Below, piece by piece: positions 23,276 through 30,391 of a DNA stretch of 44,390 bases. Numbering within the stretch: position 1 is the stretch's first letter; each line of letters starts with the position of its first letter. Where the stretch lies: the IMG/VR virus record IMGVR_UViG_3300034102_001960, positions 1 through 44,390 of that record; one strand, written 5' to 3'. The notes beneath the pieces were generated by a model. The model was not told the DNA's origin, did no database searches, and saw nothing but the letters and a program-made list of their open reading frames with translations. This stretch comes from a virus. A program made the position numbers and the translations under genes.

Positions 23276-23676
23276 TATACCATAAACACCTATTAGTAAA
23301 TGCTAAAGTACACAACTCAGTAATGTCTGAGTCCCAAGGCATTGAATTCCTACGCAATTTGGTAGACAAGATCGACATGAAGATTATCAAAGGGCCATTT
23401 GCTTCATATGTAAACGTAGAGGGTAACAGAGGGCTAACAGGAGTAGTTATGATAGAGACTAGCCATATAGCTTTTCACATATGGGATGAAGTCAGACCAG
23501 GTTTGGTACAATTTGATCTTTACACCTGCGGCCAATTGGAATTAGATAAGGTAATATCTTTATTTAAAGATACCTTTGAAGTAGATTCTTTAGAGTATGT
23601 TTTATTTGATAGAGAAAACGGATTTAAAGTTGAGGCTGAAGGAAGCCTAAGTTTTAAAGAAGAAGGAAATAAGTAA
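23272..23676 (+). CDS. speD: S-adenosylmethionine decarboxylase-like protein
   Basis: 134 residues, class 1B proenzyme length. The core MIETSHIAFHIWDE...VQFDLYTCG aligns with the self-processing site of SpeD, Ser64 being the predicted pyruvoyl precursor, followed by the conserved His. The residue before the Ser is Thr where the family almost always has Glu. The enzyme makes decarboxylated SAM for spermidine synthesis. Phage copies are known in cyanophages. No aminopropyltransferase is present in the window. Confidence 0.82.
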   Translation: MIYHKHLLVNAKVHNSVMSESQGIEFLRNLVDKIDMKIIKGPFASYVNVEGNRGLTGVVMIETSHIAFHIWDEVRPGLVQFDLYTCGQLELDKVISLFKDTFEVDSLEYVLFDRENGFKVEAEGSLSFKEEGNK

Positions 23677-23680
23677 ACAG

Positions 23681-24328
23681 ATGCCAGAATTAAATGCAAA
23701 TATACCACCGATTGAATGCTATGTACGTGGCAATTTTTTGCGTAACCAAGAAGACAGCCATGATAAGTATTTCCCCTGCGTAATATTTGGAGTAAGTAGC
23801 GTACAGAATAGAAGCCCACTATTTCATTTTATGATGGAAGATGGTGGCTTGTGGTGGCGTATGCCTCTCAATGCCTTCTGTACAAAGCCAGGTGTGCCAG
23901 AAGAAAGTCTATACAACTTAGTATTGTGGAACTCTTTAAGTCCATATATAACTGCTACCAAGTTTAGTAACCTAGCTAATTTAAGTCTTCATTATGTGGA
24001 CAGAAATAAGACCAAGGTAAATGGTAAGTATTTATTTACCCTTGACTGGCATAACCCAGACTATAACAGGTTAGATGATGGGTACTCAGAGAGCCCTAAT
24101 CAACACAAGTGCGGTCACGTTATAGAGCGAGATGATGGCAACTTTGCCATCCAACCTAACAATAGAATGTTTGTTCTTGAACCATCATTTACAACTAAAT
24201 ACGGAAATCCAGTAATCCAAAGAATAATCAATGATCGTAAGTGGGATGTTGAAAACAACAAGAAATGGGTAACGGAAGATTCAAACGCCTATCATTACGA
24301 TATAAGAGAAGCAGAAGAAAACCTATAG
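23681..24328 (+). CDS. conserved hypothetical protein
   Basis: 215 residues, Trp/Asn/His-rich soluble protein (FPCVIFGVSSVQNRSPLFHFMMEDGGLWWRMPL). Starts five bases after the SpeD stop. No motif recognised; proximity suggests a link with speD but not a function. Confidence 0.68.
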   Translation: MPELNANIPPIECYVRGNFLRNQEDSHDKYFPCVIFGVSSVQNRSPLFHFMMEDGGLWWRMPLNAFCTKPGVPEESLYNLVLWNSLSPYITATKFSNLANLSLHYVDRNKTKVNGKYLFTLDWHNPDYNRLDDGYSESPNQHKCGHVIERDDGNFAIQPNNRMFVLEPSFTTKYGNPVIQRIINDRKWDVENNKKWVTEDSNAYHYDIREAEENL

Positions 24329-24389
24329 ATTGTTAATCTAGTTAGATAGAATATATATACTACCATATTGATCGCAATTAGTGAAGCGG

Positions 24390-24409
24390 AAAAGTGCGTC
24401 GCCGAGAAG
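24390..24409 (+). repeat. dispersed 20-bp element AAAAGTGCGTCGCCGAGAAG
   Basis: The same 20 bases with one change occur in the opposite orientation at 39338-39357. A shorter form lies at about 22640, also just ahead of an operator-containing promoter. Confidence 0.75.
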
Positions 24410-24419
24410 TAGAACCCCA

Positions 24420-24448
24420 TTGTCAGTACCTGACAGATATAGTATAAT
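24420..24448 (+). promoter_or_regulatory. promoter with palindromic operator
   Basis: TTGTCA (24420-24425) and TATAAT (24443-24448), spacer 17; -10 six bases before ATG 24455. Inverted repeat TGTCAG-TAC-CTGACA at 24421-24435, related to the site at 22665 with matching changes in both arms. Confidence 0.8.
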
Positions 24449-24454
24449 TACTAT

Positions 24455-24586
24455 ATGAACTCATTGCTTTGGTTTTTCTTTGGATTAGGTTTGGGATTGG
24501 CATTAGATTTTGTTCTGGTAGTACACATGCTTAAGCCTATTAAAAAGCGTATTGAGGAACTTGAGGCGGGAACCGATGACCTGTGA
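24455..24586 (+). CDS. single-helix membrane microprotein
   Basis: 43 residues: an N-terminal Gly/Leu/Phe-rich helix (LLWFFFGLGLGLALDFVLVV) and a charged tail. Leaderless. Confidence 0.62.
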   Translation: MNSLLWFFFGLGLGLALDFVLVVHMLKPIKKRIEELEAGTDDL

Positions 24587-24749
24587 TGTATGCTATATAG
24601 AGAAAGAGCTCTTCCTGTATATCAAAGGTGATCTCGTATATTCACTATGTCAGATGTGCCTATATACCCAGAATCAGATAGATATATTCCATGCATGGGG
24701 AAGAGAGCAATTACGTAGATCCAAGGATAATGGAGATACTCCATTCTAG
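24576..24749 (+). CDS. zinc-ribbon microprotein
   Basis: 57 residues from ATG 24576, preceded by GAGGCGGG. CDVC and CQMC give a four-Cys ribbon. Overlaps the preceding gene by 11 bases. Confidence 0.62.
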   Translation: MTCDVCYIEKELFLYIKGDLVYSLCQMCLYTQNQIDIFHAWGREQLRRSKDNGDTPF

Positions 24750-24764
24750 TATCATATATTTTAG

Positions 24765-24794
24765 TTGACTAGAATAATATGCATATGTTATAAT
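24765..24794 (+). promoter_or_regulatory. leaderless promoter with TAGTTGACTA element
   Basis: TTGACT (24765-24770) within TAGTTGACTA, and TATAAT (24789-24794), spacer 18; -10 seven bases before ATG 24802. The TAGTTGACTA sequence recurs elsewhere in the window. Confidence 0.65.
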
Positions 24795-24801
24795 ATATTA
24801 T

Positions 24802-24915
24802 ATGACTGAAGTAAAGGTCCCAGGATATAAGCAAAATCCACCAGACTGGTGCGATGATTGTAATGCTGCTCCAGGGGGAGAGTGTTCAGATTGTGGATGC
24901 ACTCATAATTGTTGA
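24802..24915 (+). CDS. Cys-rich microprotein with CxxCGC
   Basis: 37 residues: WCDDC, then CSDCGCTHNC at the end. Seven Cys in 37 residues. The CxxCGC block repeats the pattern of the microproteins near 13 kb. Confidence 0.6.
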   Translation: MTEVKVPGYKQNPPDWCDDCNAAPGGECSDCGCTHNC

Positions 24916-24927
24916 AAGGCGGGAATA

Positions 24928-25119
24928 ATGATAGAACTACTACTAATAGCCATTACATGGTATTTAACCAAGTTATTCTACACAAGAGATATACGGATAA
25001 ATTGGACTGATTTGGGAGATCCTGATACAGTTATGGCTACATGCTCTAGGTGTTCTAGAGAAGGGTATATAGCTCAACATAATATACGTGCTCCACACTA
25101 TTGCATGTCCTGTAAATAG
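24928..25119 (+). CDS. membrane-anchored zinc-ribbon protein
   Basis: 63 residues: N-terminal transmembrane helix, then CSRC and CMSC. AAAGGCGGG ribosome binding site. Last gene of the left plus-strand block. Confidence 0.65.
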   Translation: MIELLLIAITWYLTKLFYTRDIRINWTDLGDPDTVMATCSRCSREGYIAQHNIRAPHYCMSCK

Positions 25120-25582
25120 AGCAAAATAGGAGCTAACTCCTATATCCCCCTCCCGTTTTTCTTGTCTTATATAGCCCTTAGAAGGCTTATATAGTGGAGT
25201 ATTGTGGAGTAAAGTGGAGAATATATACTATAGATTCTATATCATATACTATAGTTATATCTAATTAAACATTACATGTAATTGAGCGTTACCAGACTTA
25301 AGGCCGTAATGTCAATAGGGGCATATTCTCTATATGAGACATGTAGCATATTTCAGGGATATTGTCAATAGCCTCGTAAATAGCATATTTGGCCCACATT
25401 GTCGACATATTTATATAACAAAATGTTATAATATTTTGACAGATTCTGGGTATATTATGCTAGATTTAATATATGTTTTAATAGATAATATATCTAATCT
25501 AATAGATTCTTATGGAAATTCCAGGGATTTTTATAGCTTGGTCGTAAACGGATAATTTGGCCCACATGCCCACACATAAAAA
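25120..25582. other. convergent intergenic region
   Basis: No credible gene. It contains AGGAG/CTCCT and AGCC/GGCT hairpins after the plus-strand block, three GTGGAG direct repeats at 10-bp spacing (25195-25219), repeated ATACTATAG tracts (25225-25255) and one AATTCCAGGG repeat (25517-25526). An AT-rich ORF at 25334-25555 lacks a ribosome binding site. Confidence 0.6.
25195..25219 (+). repeat. three GTGGAG repeats in 10-bp phase
   Basis: GTGGAG occurs at about 25194, 25204 and 25214, one helical turn apart, next to AT-rich DNA. Iteron-like layout. Confidence 0.6.
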
Positions 25583-25618
25583 GATATCCACAAGACCTGT
25601 GGAAGATCCTGTGGATAT
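25583..25618 (-). terminator. terminator of the rightmost minus-strand unit
   Basis: On the minus strand, ATATCCACA and TGTGGATAT form a 9-bp stem followed by CTTTTTAT. It lies 27 bases past the stop at 25645. Confidence 0.75.
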
Positions 25619-25644
25619 ATTGGGCTATATTAGATTAGTTTGAT

Positions 25645-25920
25645 CTATGAATGTATTGGTTCAAAGTTATCTATATAGTCTGATAGTCTTTGTGCCATGA
25701 ATAATGCATCAGATGTAAATCCTTCCTCCCAAGCATTATCAAATTGTCCCGCCGTCTGTTTAATAATTTCTACACATAGTTCCATTACCTTAGATTGAGT
25801 ATAATATCCACAACCATTAACTAATTCTCTAGCCATGATAGTTGGATTGAACCAATGGTTATCCATTGCTTCTAATACCTTCTCTGCTGCTTTAGTTTCT
25901 ATTGAACTTACTTTAGCCAT
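25645..25920 (-). CDS. hypothetical helical protein
   Basis: 91 residues, helical (ETKAAEKVLEAMDNHWFNPTIMARELVNGCGYY). AAAGGCGG ribosome binding site. It has its own promoter with a -35 inside the upstream terminator. No family recognised. Confidence 0.72.
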   Translation of the reverse strand: MAKVSSIETKAAEKVLEAMDNHWFNPTIMARELVNGCGYYTQSKVMELCVEIIKQTAGQFDNAWEEGFTSDALFMAQRLSDYIDNFEPIHS

Positions 25921-25946
25921 TTCCGCCTTTCATACTATAACTTTAG

Positions 25947-25975
25947 ATTATACCAAAATTAAGAGAAGGGGTCAA
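25947..25975 (-). promoter_or_regulatory. minus-strand promoter overlapping a terminator
   Basis: Reading the minus strand: TTGACC (25970-25975), 17-base spacer, TATAAT (25947-25952). The -35 is part of the terminator arm at 25968-25974. Confidence 0.75.
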
Positions 25976-25997
25976 GGACCAACGAAGCCCTGACCCC
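25968..25997 (-). terminator. terminator after the Lsr2-like gene
   Basis: GGGGTCA and TGACCCC arms, 11 bases past the stop at 26008, followed on the minus strand by TTCTCTTAATTTT. Confidence 0.7.
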
Positions 25998-26007
25998 ATC
26001 CCTGGAT

Positions 26008-26157
26008 CTACTTAGCTTTCTTTACAGGTTTCTCTGCAGTGAATGTAATGCCCTTTGTTGTAGCCTCAGCTAAAGCTACCTTAGCAGCTCCTGAGAAGCG
26101 TCCACGGACGCCAACTGTGATTCCTTGTGATTTTAGATATTCACGTTTTGTTGCCAT
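26008..26157 (-). CDS. Lsr2 C-terminal-like DNA-binding microprotein
   Basis: 49 residues (MATKREYLKSQGITVGVRGRFSGAAKVALAEA...). The helix - GI(T/E)V - RGR - helix arrangement matches the DNA-binding half of the actinobacterial nucleoid protein Lsr2, whose RGR loop enters the minor groove of AT-rich DNA. The oligomerisation half is absent, so it may compete with host Lsr2 silencing. CGAAAGGGG ribosome binding site. Confidence 0.6.
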   Translation of the reverse strand: MATKREYLKSQGITVGVRGRFSGAAKVALAEATTKGITFTAEKPVKKAK

Positions 26158-26188
26158 TTAAGAATCCCCTTTCGAGAGGTGTTTTGTT

Positions 26189-26218
26189 TATTATAGCAAC
26201 TTTCCACGGATTTGTAAA
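26189..26218 (-). promoter_or_regulatory. promoter of the Lsr2-like gene
   Basis: On the minus strand, TTTACA, a 17-base spacer and TATAAT upstream of the gene starting at 26157. Lacks the TGTCRG box of its neighbours. Confidence 0.55.
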
Positions 26219-26245
26219 TAGTTGCCGTAAGCGATATTTCCTGCC

Positions 26246-26392
26246 CTATGTTAGATCTGTTTGTTCCATTCTATCTAATATTAGATTAGATATAATATTA
26301 TGAGCTTCATCTACTTCATGTAAGGATCCAGACCATAGCAAAGCTTGGGCCTTACTTAATTGATCATCGACATATCTGTCACTCGTCTTCAT
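26246..26392 (-). CDS. hypothetical helical microprotein
   Basis: 48 residues (MKTSDRYVDDQLSKAQALLWSG...). GAGGAGGAAG ribosome binding site formed by the acidic codons of the overlapping upstream gene (14-base overlap). Last gene of the eight-gene unit that begins at 28400. Confidence 0.6.
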   Translation of the reverse strand: MKTSDRYVDDQLSKAQALLWSGSLHEVDEAHNIISNLILDRMEQTDLT

Positions 26393-26696
26393 CTTCCTCC
26401 TCTTCATCATCCTCAAACATTGTGTCTACAATGTAGTCCCTGCTTAACATCCAGTCTTGTACTTCTTCTTGGTGCTGTTCCGCCCCGTACTCCAGAGAGA
26501 AGCCCTGGCCAGCCTCCACAGCCTCGCAGAGGTGGTCCCACATCTGATCTTGTGTAACCTTAACCTTGTATGTCTCGTCTTCCATTATGTTATTAATAGT
26601 CGACCATGTCCATAGCCATACCATGGATAACCCAAGGTCGGTTGTATCAAGAATCTTTAAACATTCGTTTAGTTTATCTTTATCATCAGGCTTCAT
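26379..26696 (-). CDS. hypothetical protein with acidic tail
   Basis: 105 residues from ATG 26696, preceded by GGAG at good distance. Trp-rich core (LSMVWLWTWSTINNI), then an all-Asp/Glu tail. The acidic tail could mimic DNA. No family recognised. Confidence 0.65.
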   Translation of the reverse strand: MKPDDKDKLNECLKILDTTDLGLSMVWLWTWSTINNIMEDETYKVKVTQDQMWDHLCEAVEAGQGFSLEYGAEQHQEEVQDWMLSRDYIVDTMFEDDEEEEDEDE

Positions 26697-26964
26697 TACG
26701 TGCTCCAATCGCAAACGATAAATCATATGTTAGTTTATACAGTTCAACTAGAGTATCTAGTCGTCCCTCTGCCTTTGTACGTTCCATTGAATCCATTGCT
26801 TCTTCGGTCTCATTTTCAATTGATTGAGCCCAAGCCAATTTCTCTTCGGCAATCAGCATTAGATTTTTTAGTTCGCCGTGCATTATATCTAATCCATTAA
26901 CACCTGCGTCAACTAAACGCTGGAGGTGCGAAGGAAGTTCATCATCCTTATATAGAGTTTTCAT
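26686..26964 (-). CDS. hypothetical helical protein
   Basis: 92 residues, Leu/Glu-rich coiled-coil-like. Overlaps neighbours on both sides by 4-11 bases. Function unknown. Confidence 0.68.
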   Translation of the reverse strand: MKTLYKDDELPSHLQRLVDAGVNGLDIMHGELKNLMLIAEEKLAWAQSIENETEEAMDSMERTKAEGRLDTLVELYKLTYDLSFAIGARNEA

Positions 26965-27146
26965 CCATAGACCCTTTCGTTAGAATTATTCATTATATCA
27001 GTTGCCACTGACAACAAATGTTCTGTAGCCATAATTTGTCCTTGAATATTAATCTTAGATTGAACATTATAATCACCCTCTAAGTCCTGGTTAAGACTAA
27101 TTAGATATATCTTCATATACTCTAAGAAATAAGATGACTTACTCAT
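26961..27146 (-). CDS. hypothetical small protein
   Basis: 61 residues from ATG 27146, with AAAGGAG upstream; a longer open frame to 27242 lacks a site. Helical (SYFLEYMKIYLISLNQDLEG). Confidence 0.65.
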   Translation of the reverse strand: MSKSSYFLEYMKIYLISLNQDLEGDYNVQSKINIQGQIMATEHLLSVATDIMNNSNERVYG

Positions 27147-27264
27147 ATTGATACTCCTTTGTTTCTCTATTGTAATATCTAACCATAGAGCATTTGCAGG
27201 TAAAAATTCCTGGGGTATCTGAACACTCCCAGTAATGGTCACATTTGGCCCCTATATTAGTCAA
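27139..27264 (-). CDS. zinc-finger-like microprotein
   Basis: 41 residues from TTG 27264 with GGAGGG five bases upstream. Cys/His pattern C-H-C-CxC (AKCDHYWECSDTPGIFTCKCS). Overlaps both neighbours by 8 bases. Confidence 0.55.
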   Translation of the reverse strand: MTNIGAKCDHYWECSDTPGIFTCKCSMVRYYNRETKEYQYE

Positions 27265-27430
27265 AGTATCCCTCCGCCCATAGGCCTTGCATAAAACTAA
27301 CAGCGTCTTCTAGGTCTTTCCTCAAAGGCTCCTTGTCCATTAGATCGGACGGGGTCCTAAGATAAAAAAGCTTTGCGTCATGTACAGCATTAGTCATTCT
27401 ATTTAAATCATCTAATGTATAACCTAGCAT
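27257..27430 (-). CDS. hypothetical helical microprotein
   Basis: 57 residues (MLGYTLDDLNRMTNAVHDAKLFYLR...). Overlaps the stop of the preceding gene by 7 bases. Function unknown. Confidence 0.62.
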   Translation of the reverse strand: MLGYTLDDLNRMTNAVHDAKLFYLRTPSDLMDKEPLRKDLEDAVSFMQGLWAEGYFD

Positions 27431-27642
27431 AAGTAGTAATCATCTCCTTCGGTATATCCATAGAAATCATTATATTGTTTCTTTAAATCAGGGGAAGCAT
27501 ATGACATGAATTCATATTCAGCATAATCTTCACCTTCATCTAAACATGCATTAGACCAATTTTCAAATAGGTCTTCGCTAATTTCTTGTATCATTGCACC
27601 TGTAATGTGCTCTGCTACCGTATCTATAAATTGTCCAGCCAT
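27424..27642 (-). CDS. hypothetical acidic protein
   Basis: 72 residues from ATG 27642, chosen for AAAGGCGGAGG just upstream. Acidic, Tyr-rich C-terminus (YGYTEGDDYYLC). Function unknown. Confidence 0.66.
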   Translation of the reverse strand: MAGQFIDTVAEHITGAMIQEISEDLFENWSNACLDEGEDYAEYEFMSYASPDLKKQYNDFYGYTEGDDYYLC

Positions 27643-28400
27643 TATACCTCCGCCTTTTCTGTAGTGTCCAATAGTACCATGTGGGTCTGACATTCTGCCA
27701 TAGCCTCTTCATCTTTCCAAGAGCCATGATTACAAGATGAGCAGAACTCCCCACATTCATCTTCGCAATAACTTAATGTGTCGTAAGAATCACAGGCGTA
27801 GCAACGGTTCTCATATTCTAATAGTTCTTTTACTTCACCACGGACAATCTCATATTCCCCACCCCAACCTGTTTCTTCCTCAAATTCTAATGTAAGTAAA
27901 GAGTTAGGAACAAGTAATGATAGTTTAGTTAAGATAGTTACAGCAGGAGACCATGCAGTATTATATTTATATACTAGCCAGTTATCATCACCTTTTGATT
28001 CATATTCAAGCAACTCAGTATCAGGATACTTATCACCGTCTGATACGGCTACATCCCATTTGGTTCCCCAATTAGATGTATTCCATGAATACCAATCTTT
28101 CTGAGTTTTAGCAAAAGCAACAGACTTAGCAAACCAATCAGGGTCATTTGTATCAACACCTGAACGGTCAGGTTGCTGAACATATTCTTCCATTGTGATA
28201 CCGTCTTCTAATGGAGAGTGGATATTCCAAAAAGAAAAAACAGGAGCGGAATAAACAGATTCAGTTACTTCCATAGCACCAGTCTTCATATTCCAACTAT
28301 CATGTAATACCTTATATGGCTGATTCAACTTATCTTTAATTGAATCTATCTCATTCTTTGGACCTTGTATGGTCAATGTGTTATATACCCAATTTGGCAT
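27642..28400 (-). CDS. Api92/DUF1281-like protein with C-terminal Cys cluster
   Basis: 252 residues. MPNWVYNTLTIQGP is the characteristic start of the ferredoxin-like Api92/DUF1281 phage and plasmid family. Central Trp-rich region (WYSWNTSNWGTKWDV). The C-terminal 60 residues carry a CYAC, CEDEC, CSSC zinc-binding cluster. First gene of an eight-gene unit under a TGTCRG-type promoter. Confidence 0.72.
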   Translation of the reverse strand: MPNWVYNTLTIQGPKNEIDSIKDKLNQPYKVLHDSWNMKTGAMEVTESVYSAPVFSFWNIHSPLEDGITMEEYVQQPDRSGVDTNDPDWFAKSVAFAKTQKDWYSWNTSNWGTKWDVAVSDGDKYPDTELLEYESKGDDNWLVYKYNTAWSPAVTILTKLSLLVPNSLLTLEFEEETGWGGEYEIVRGEVKELLEYENRCYACDSYDTLSYCEDECGEFCSSCNHGSWKDEEAMAECQTHMVLLDTTEKAEV

Positions 28401-28427
28401 ATTATATCCTTTCGTTGATATGGATTA

Positions 28428-28449
28428 ATTGTAACATCACCCACTGACA
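28428..28449 (-). promoter_or_regulatory. TGTCRG-type promoter (gene at 28400)
   Basis: Minus strand TGTCAG (28444-28449), exactly 10 bases, TACAAT (28428-28433). Leader contains AACGAAAGG. Confidence 0.75.
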
Positions 28450-28693
28450 TTGTATATAGGATATAGGTGTGTTTCACACCACATTTTCCAAGCTATGTGG
28501 TTAACATCACAAAATTCCAGGGCTTTTAATATTGTTTCCGTAAACAAAATATGATACCCTAACTCTTGCGGGCCGATCACGATTTGTCAAGTAGCTTCTA
28601 CGGGCTGCTAGAGGTTCACCAACGAAAGTAAAAGAACTCTGCTTTATTTAACCCCTGGCCTCAAGAGACTATAGGGGCACCCTAATAGATTAA
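28450..28693. other. intergenic region with dispersed repeat
   Basis: No gene seen. Holds AATTCCAGGG (28513-28522), a CTTGCGGGC piece and TTTGTCAAG, all members of the dispersed family. A weak CCCCT/AGGGG hairpin near 28650 may end the unit to its right. Confidence 0.6.
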
Positions 28694-29095
28694 TTATACC
28701 GTGGCCCTTGCATATTTATTAACAAATGAATCTAATGTCATTGTAAACATTGGTTCATCCTGCATTCCACGGACCTTACACTCTGTCGATTCGGACCATG
28801 GAGCCTCTTCGTGTAAAGAGAATGTTCCAGTAGACCAATCAATCAGAGGAATTTTGTGCTCATTGTCTAGGATACTATTAACGGTTAATCCCCAGCCTGT
28901 TGTCTCATGCCATTGGTCCCCAACTAAATGTGAGACCACAATACGTGTGGCATATGATTCATCTTTCCAGCGAGATCTTGCTGCTTCTACAGCGCTTGCT
29001 AGATTACCAAGCATGTCATGGCCTGCCCAGTGTCCATACAGCATAATTGTTTCTCCGCTGGATTGTCTAAATCCGAAGTTTGCTCTGTCGCCCAT
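28694..29095 (-). CDS. conserved phage protein (MGDRANFGFRQ type)
   Basis: 133 residues. Begins MGDRANFGFRQSSGETIMLYGHWAGHDM, a start I recognise from phage hypothetical proteins with a conserved GHWAG core. AAAGGCGG ribosome binding site inside the end of the upstream gene. Function unknown. Confidence 0.72.
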   Translation of the reverse strand: MGDRANFGFRQSSGETIMLYGHWAGHDMLGNLASAVEAARSRWKDESYATRIVVSHLVGDQWHETTGWGLTVNSILDNEHKIPLIDWSTGTFSLHEEAPWSESTECKVRGMQDEPMFTMTLDSFVNKYARATV

Positions 29096-29096
29096 T

Positions 29097-29285
29097 TTAT
29101 TCCGCCTTTACTAGTTGTTGTTTTTGCTCGTAGTTGAGTAATTGTACCATTTCTTGGGCCCAGTCCACAAGTGACTCTCCCTGTGAATTTTTGTGGTGTC
29201 CGCAAAAATAAAGAGATAGTTCATCTTTCTTTGCTTCCCACATTGCTTGAGCTGCACATTGATCACACTTAAGCCATTCAGCCAT
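29097..29285 (-). CDS. DUF7455-like zinc protein
   Basis: 62 residues. KCDQCAAQAMWEAK...LYFCGHH has the CDxCxAxA...FCGHH layout of small actinobacterial zinc proteins. Coupled to both neighbours. Confidence 0.68.
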   Translation of the reverse strand: MAEWLKCDQCAAQAMWEAKKDELSLYFCGHHKNSQGESLVDWAQEMVQLLNYEQKQQLVKAE

Positions 29286-29431
29286 CACAGTTTGCCACCT
29301 TCCATCATTTCTGAAAGACGGTCAAGAATCCAAGAGTCTATGTCTGTGATATCAATCTCTGATAACTTTTCAATAATTTCTTCACGAGCAAATTTATACC
29401 CGTCATTAAAACCATCTTTGTAATCTGACAT
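29285..29431 (-). CDS. hypothetical acidic microprotein
   Basis: 48 residues from ATG 29431, preceded by CAGGGAGA. Helical and acidic (DGFNDGYKFAREEIIEKL). Confidence 0.62.
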   Translation of the reverse strand: MSDYKDGFNDGYKFAREEIIEKLSEIDITDIDSWILDRLSEMMEGGKL

Positions 29432-29432
29432 A

Positions 29433-29645
29433 TTATCTCCCTGTGTATCCTGTTGGCTCGTATTCTGATGTATAACTTTCAATTAAGTTATGTTTATCTC
29501 GAATGCGACTTACCTTCTCAATACTACCAGTTCCGACATTGAAAGTCAACGCAGACAATACTTGTGGGTCTAATCCCAATATTTGTGCATCCCAATAAGC
29601 CATCTCGAAAGATAACTTATCAGGAGCAGTCAACTCAAAATACAT
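29433..29645 (-). CDS. hypothetical protein
   Basis: 70 residues from ATG 29645 (TAATG overlap with the upstream stop, GGAG five bases away). Mixed alpha/beta; ends in a Tyr-rich ESYTSEYEPTGYTGR. Function unknown. Confidence 0.62.
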   Translation of the reverse strand: MYFELTAPDKLSFEMAYWDAQILGLDPQVLSALTFNVGTGSIEKVSRIRDKHNLIESYTSEYEPTGYTGR

Positions 29646-30274
29646 TAGCACTCCCTAACATATGAAACTTCAGTGTCACCAATTTCAATGTTGCCACTTT
29701 GTGAATCAACATAAAGATTTTCCATAATTTCTGTTTCAAGGTCATAGTCTTCTGTGAGACTTAGGTCAATTGTTCCACTGACCTCAATAGTTGCAGTCCA
29801 CTCAATTGATTTAGTTAATTCAATATCAAGCGCTTCTGCAATTAATGCAAGAGTTTCTTGGTCACCCGAATCAGTATATGCTTCAAGTATAATATCTTTT
29901 ACTGTATCAATCTTAGATTGAAGAGTATTTACAGTTTTCTGTGATTGACGTCCATTGTGTAGGTCCCATTCAATTGATGTAACCTTATCAGTTGCATATT
30001 CTGCATCTGAATATCCACGGATAACTTTATAGGTTACCAATAGATTAGGGTTATATGATTCAGGAACTGCAGGTGTTACTGTAGCGCCGTAGTTTGTATC
30101 TTCCATTTTATCCTCTTTCGTTTGGTTGGGTTGTATTGTAGCATCTTGCACTGACAATAAGGTGGACCGTATAAAACAGTGTGAAATATTTGTAGCTTCT
30201 CCTTTTCGTGTTACCTCAATCAAGGCATCACAATTGGTGCAAAGGTACGTATCCTTAAACCATTTGTCAGTCAT
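29645..30274 (-). CDS. hypothetical protein with possible long and short forms
   Basis: Frame open for 209 residues from a leaderless ATG at 30274, and 153 residues from an internal ATG at 30106. The N-terminal extension has CTNCDALIE, a zinc-ribbon half. The internal ATG has its own TGTCRG promoter (30135-30156) and an AACGAAAGAGGA ribosome binding site. The shared part is acidic and beta-rich (DLSLTEDYDLETEIMENLYVDSQSGNIEIGD). Function unknown. Confidence 0.62.
   Translation of the reverse strand: MTDKWFKDTYLCTNCDALIEVTRKGEATNISHCFIRSTLLSVQDATIQPNQTKEDKMEDTNYGATVTPAVPESYNPNLLVTYKVIRGYSDAEYATDKVTSIEWDLHNGRQSQKTVNTLQSKIDTVKDIILEAYTDSGDQETLALIAEALDIELTKSIEWTATIEVSGTIDLSLTEDYDLETEIMENLYVDSQSGNIEIGDTEVSYVREC
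30135..30156 (-). promoter_or_regulatory. internal TGTCRG-type promoter
   Basis: Minus strand TGTCAG (30151-30156), 10 bases, TACAAT (30135-30140), inside the open frame that begins at 30274. Confidence 0.7.
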
Positions 30275-30280
30275 GTGAGT

Positions 30281-30302
30281 ATTATAGCGAACCCAACTGA
30301 CA
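30281..30302 (-). promoter_or_regulatory. TGTCRG-type leaderless promoter (gene at 30274)
   Basis: Minus strand TGTCAG (30297-30302), 10 bases, TATAAT (30281-30286), which ends six bases before the ATG. Confidence 0.72.
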
Positions 30303-30391
30303 TTTACAATAGATTCCAGGGGATTTTTTATGTGACCCTTAACACACTTTTCCGTCCCTTAACACTGCGGGCATCTCATATTTTGAGATTG

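Noticed and set aside
25334-25555. 73-codon plus-strand ORF in the convergent region
   Set aside because: No ribosome binding site or leaderless -10, AT-rich drift sequence, and it contains an AATTCCAGGG repeat.
28701-29114. Plus-strand ORF of 137 codons
   Set aside because: Antisense shadow of the MGDRANFGF-type gene, whose frame has the ribosome binding site and operon overlaps.
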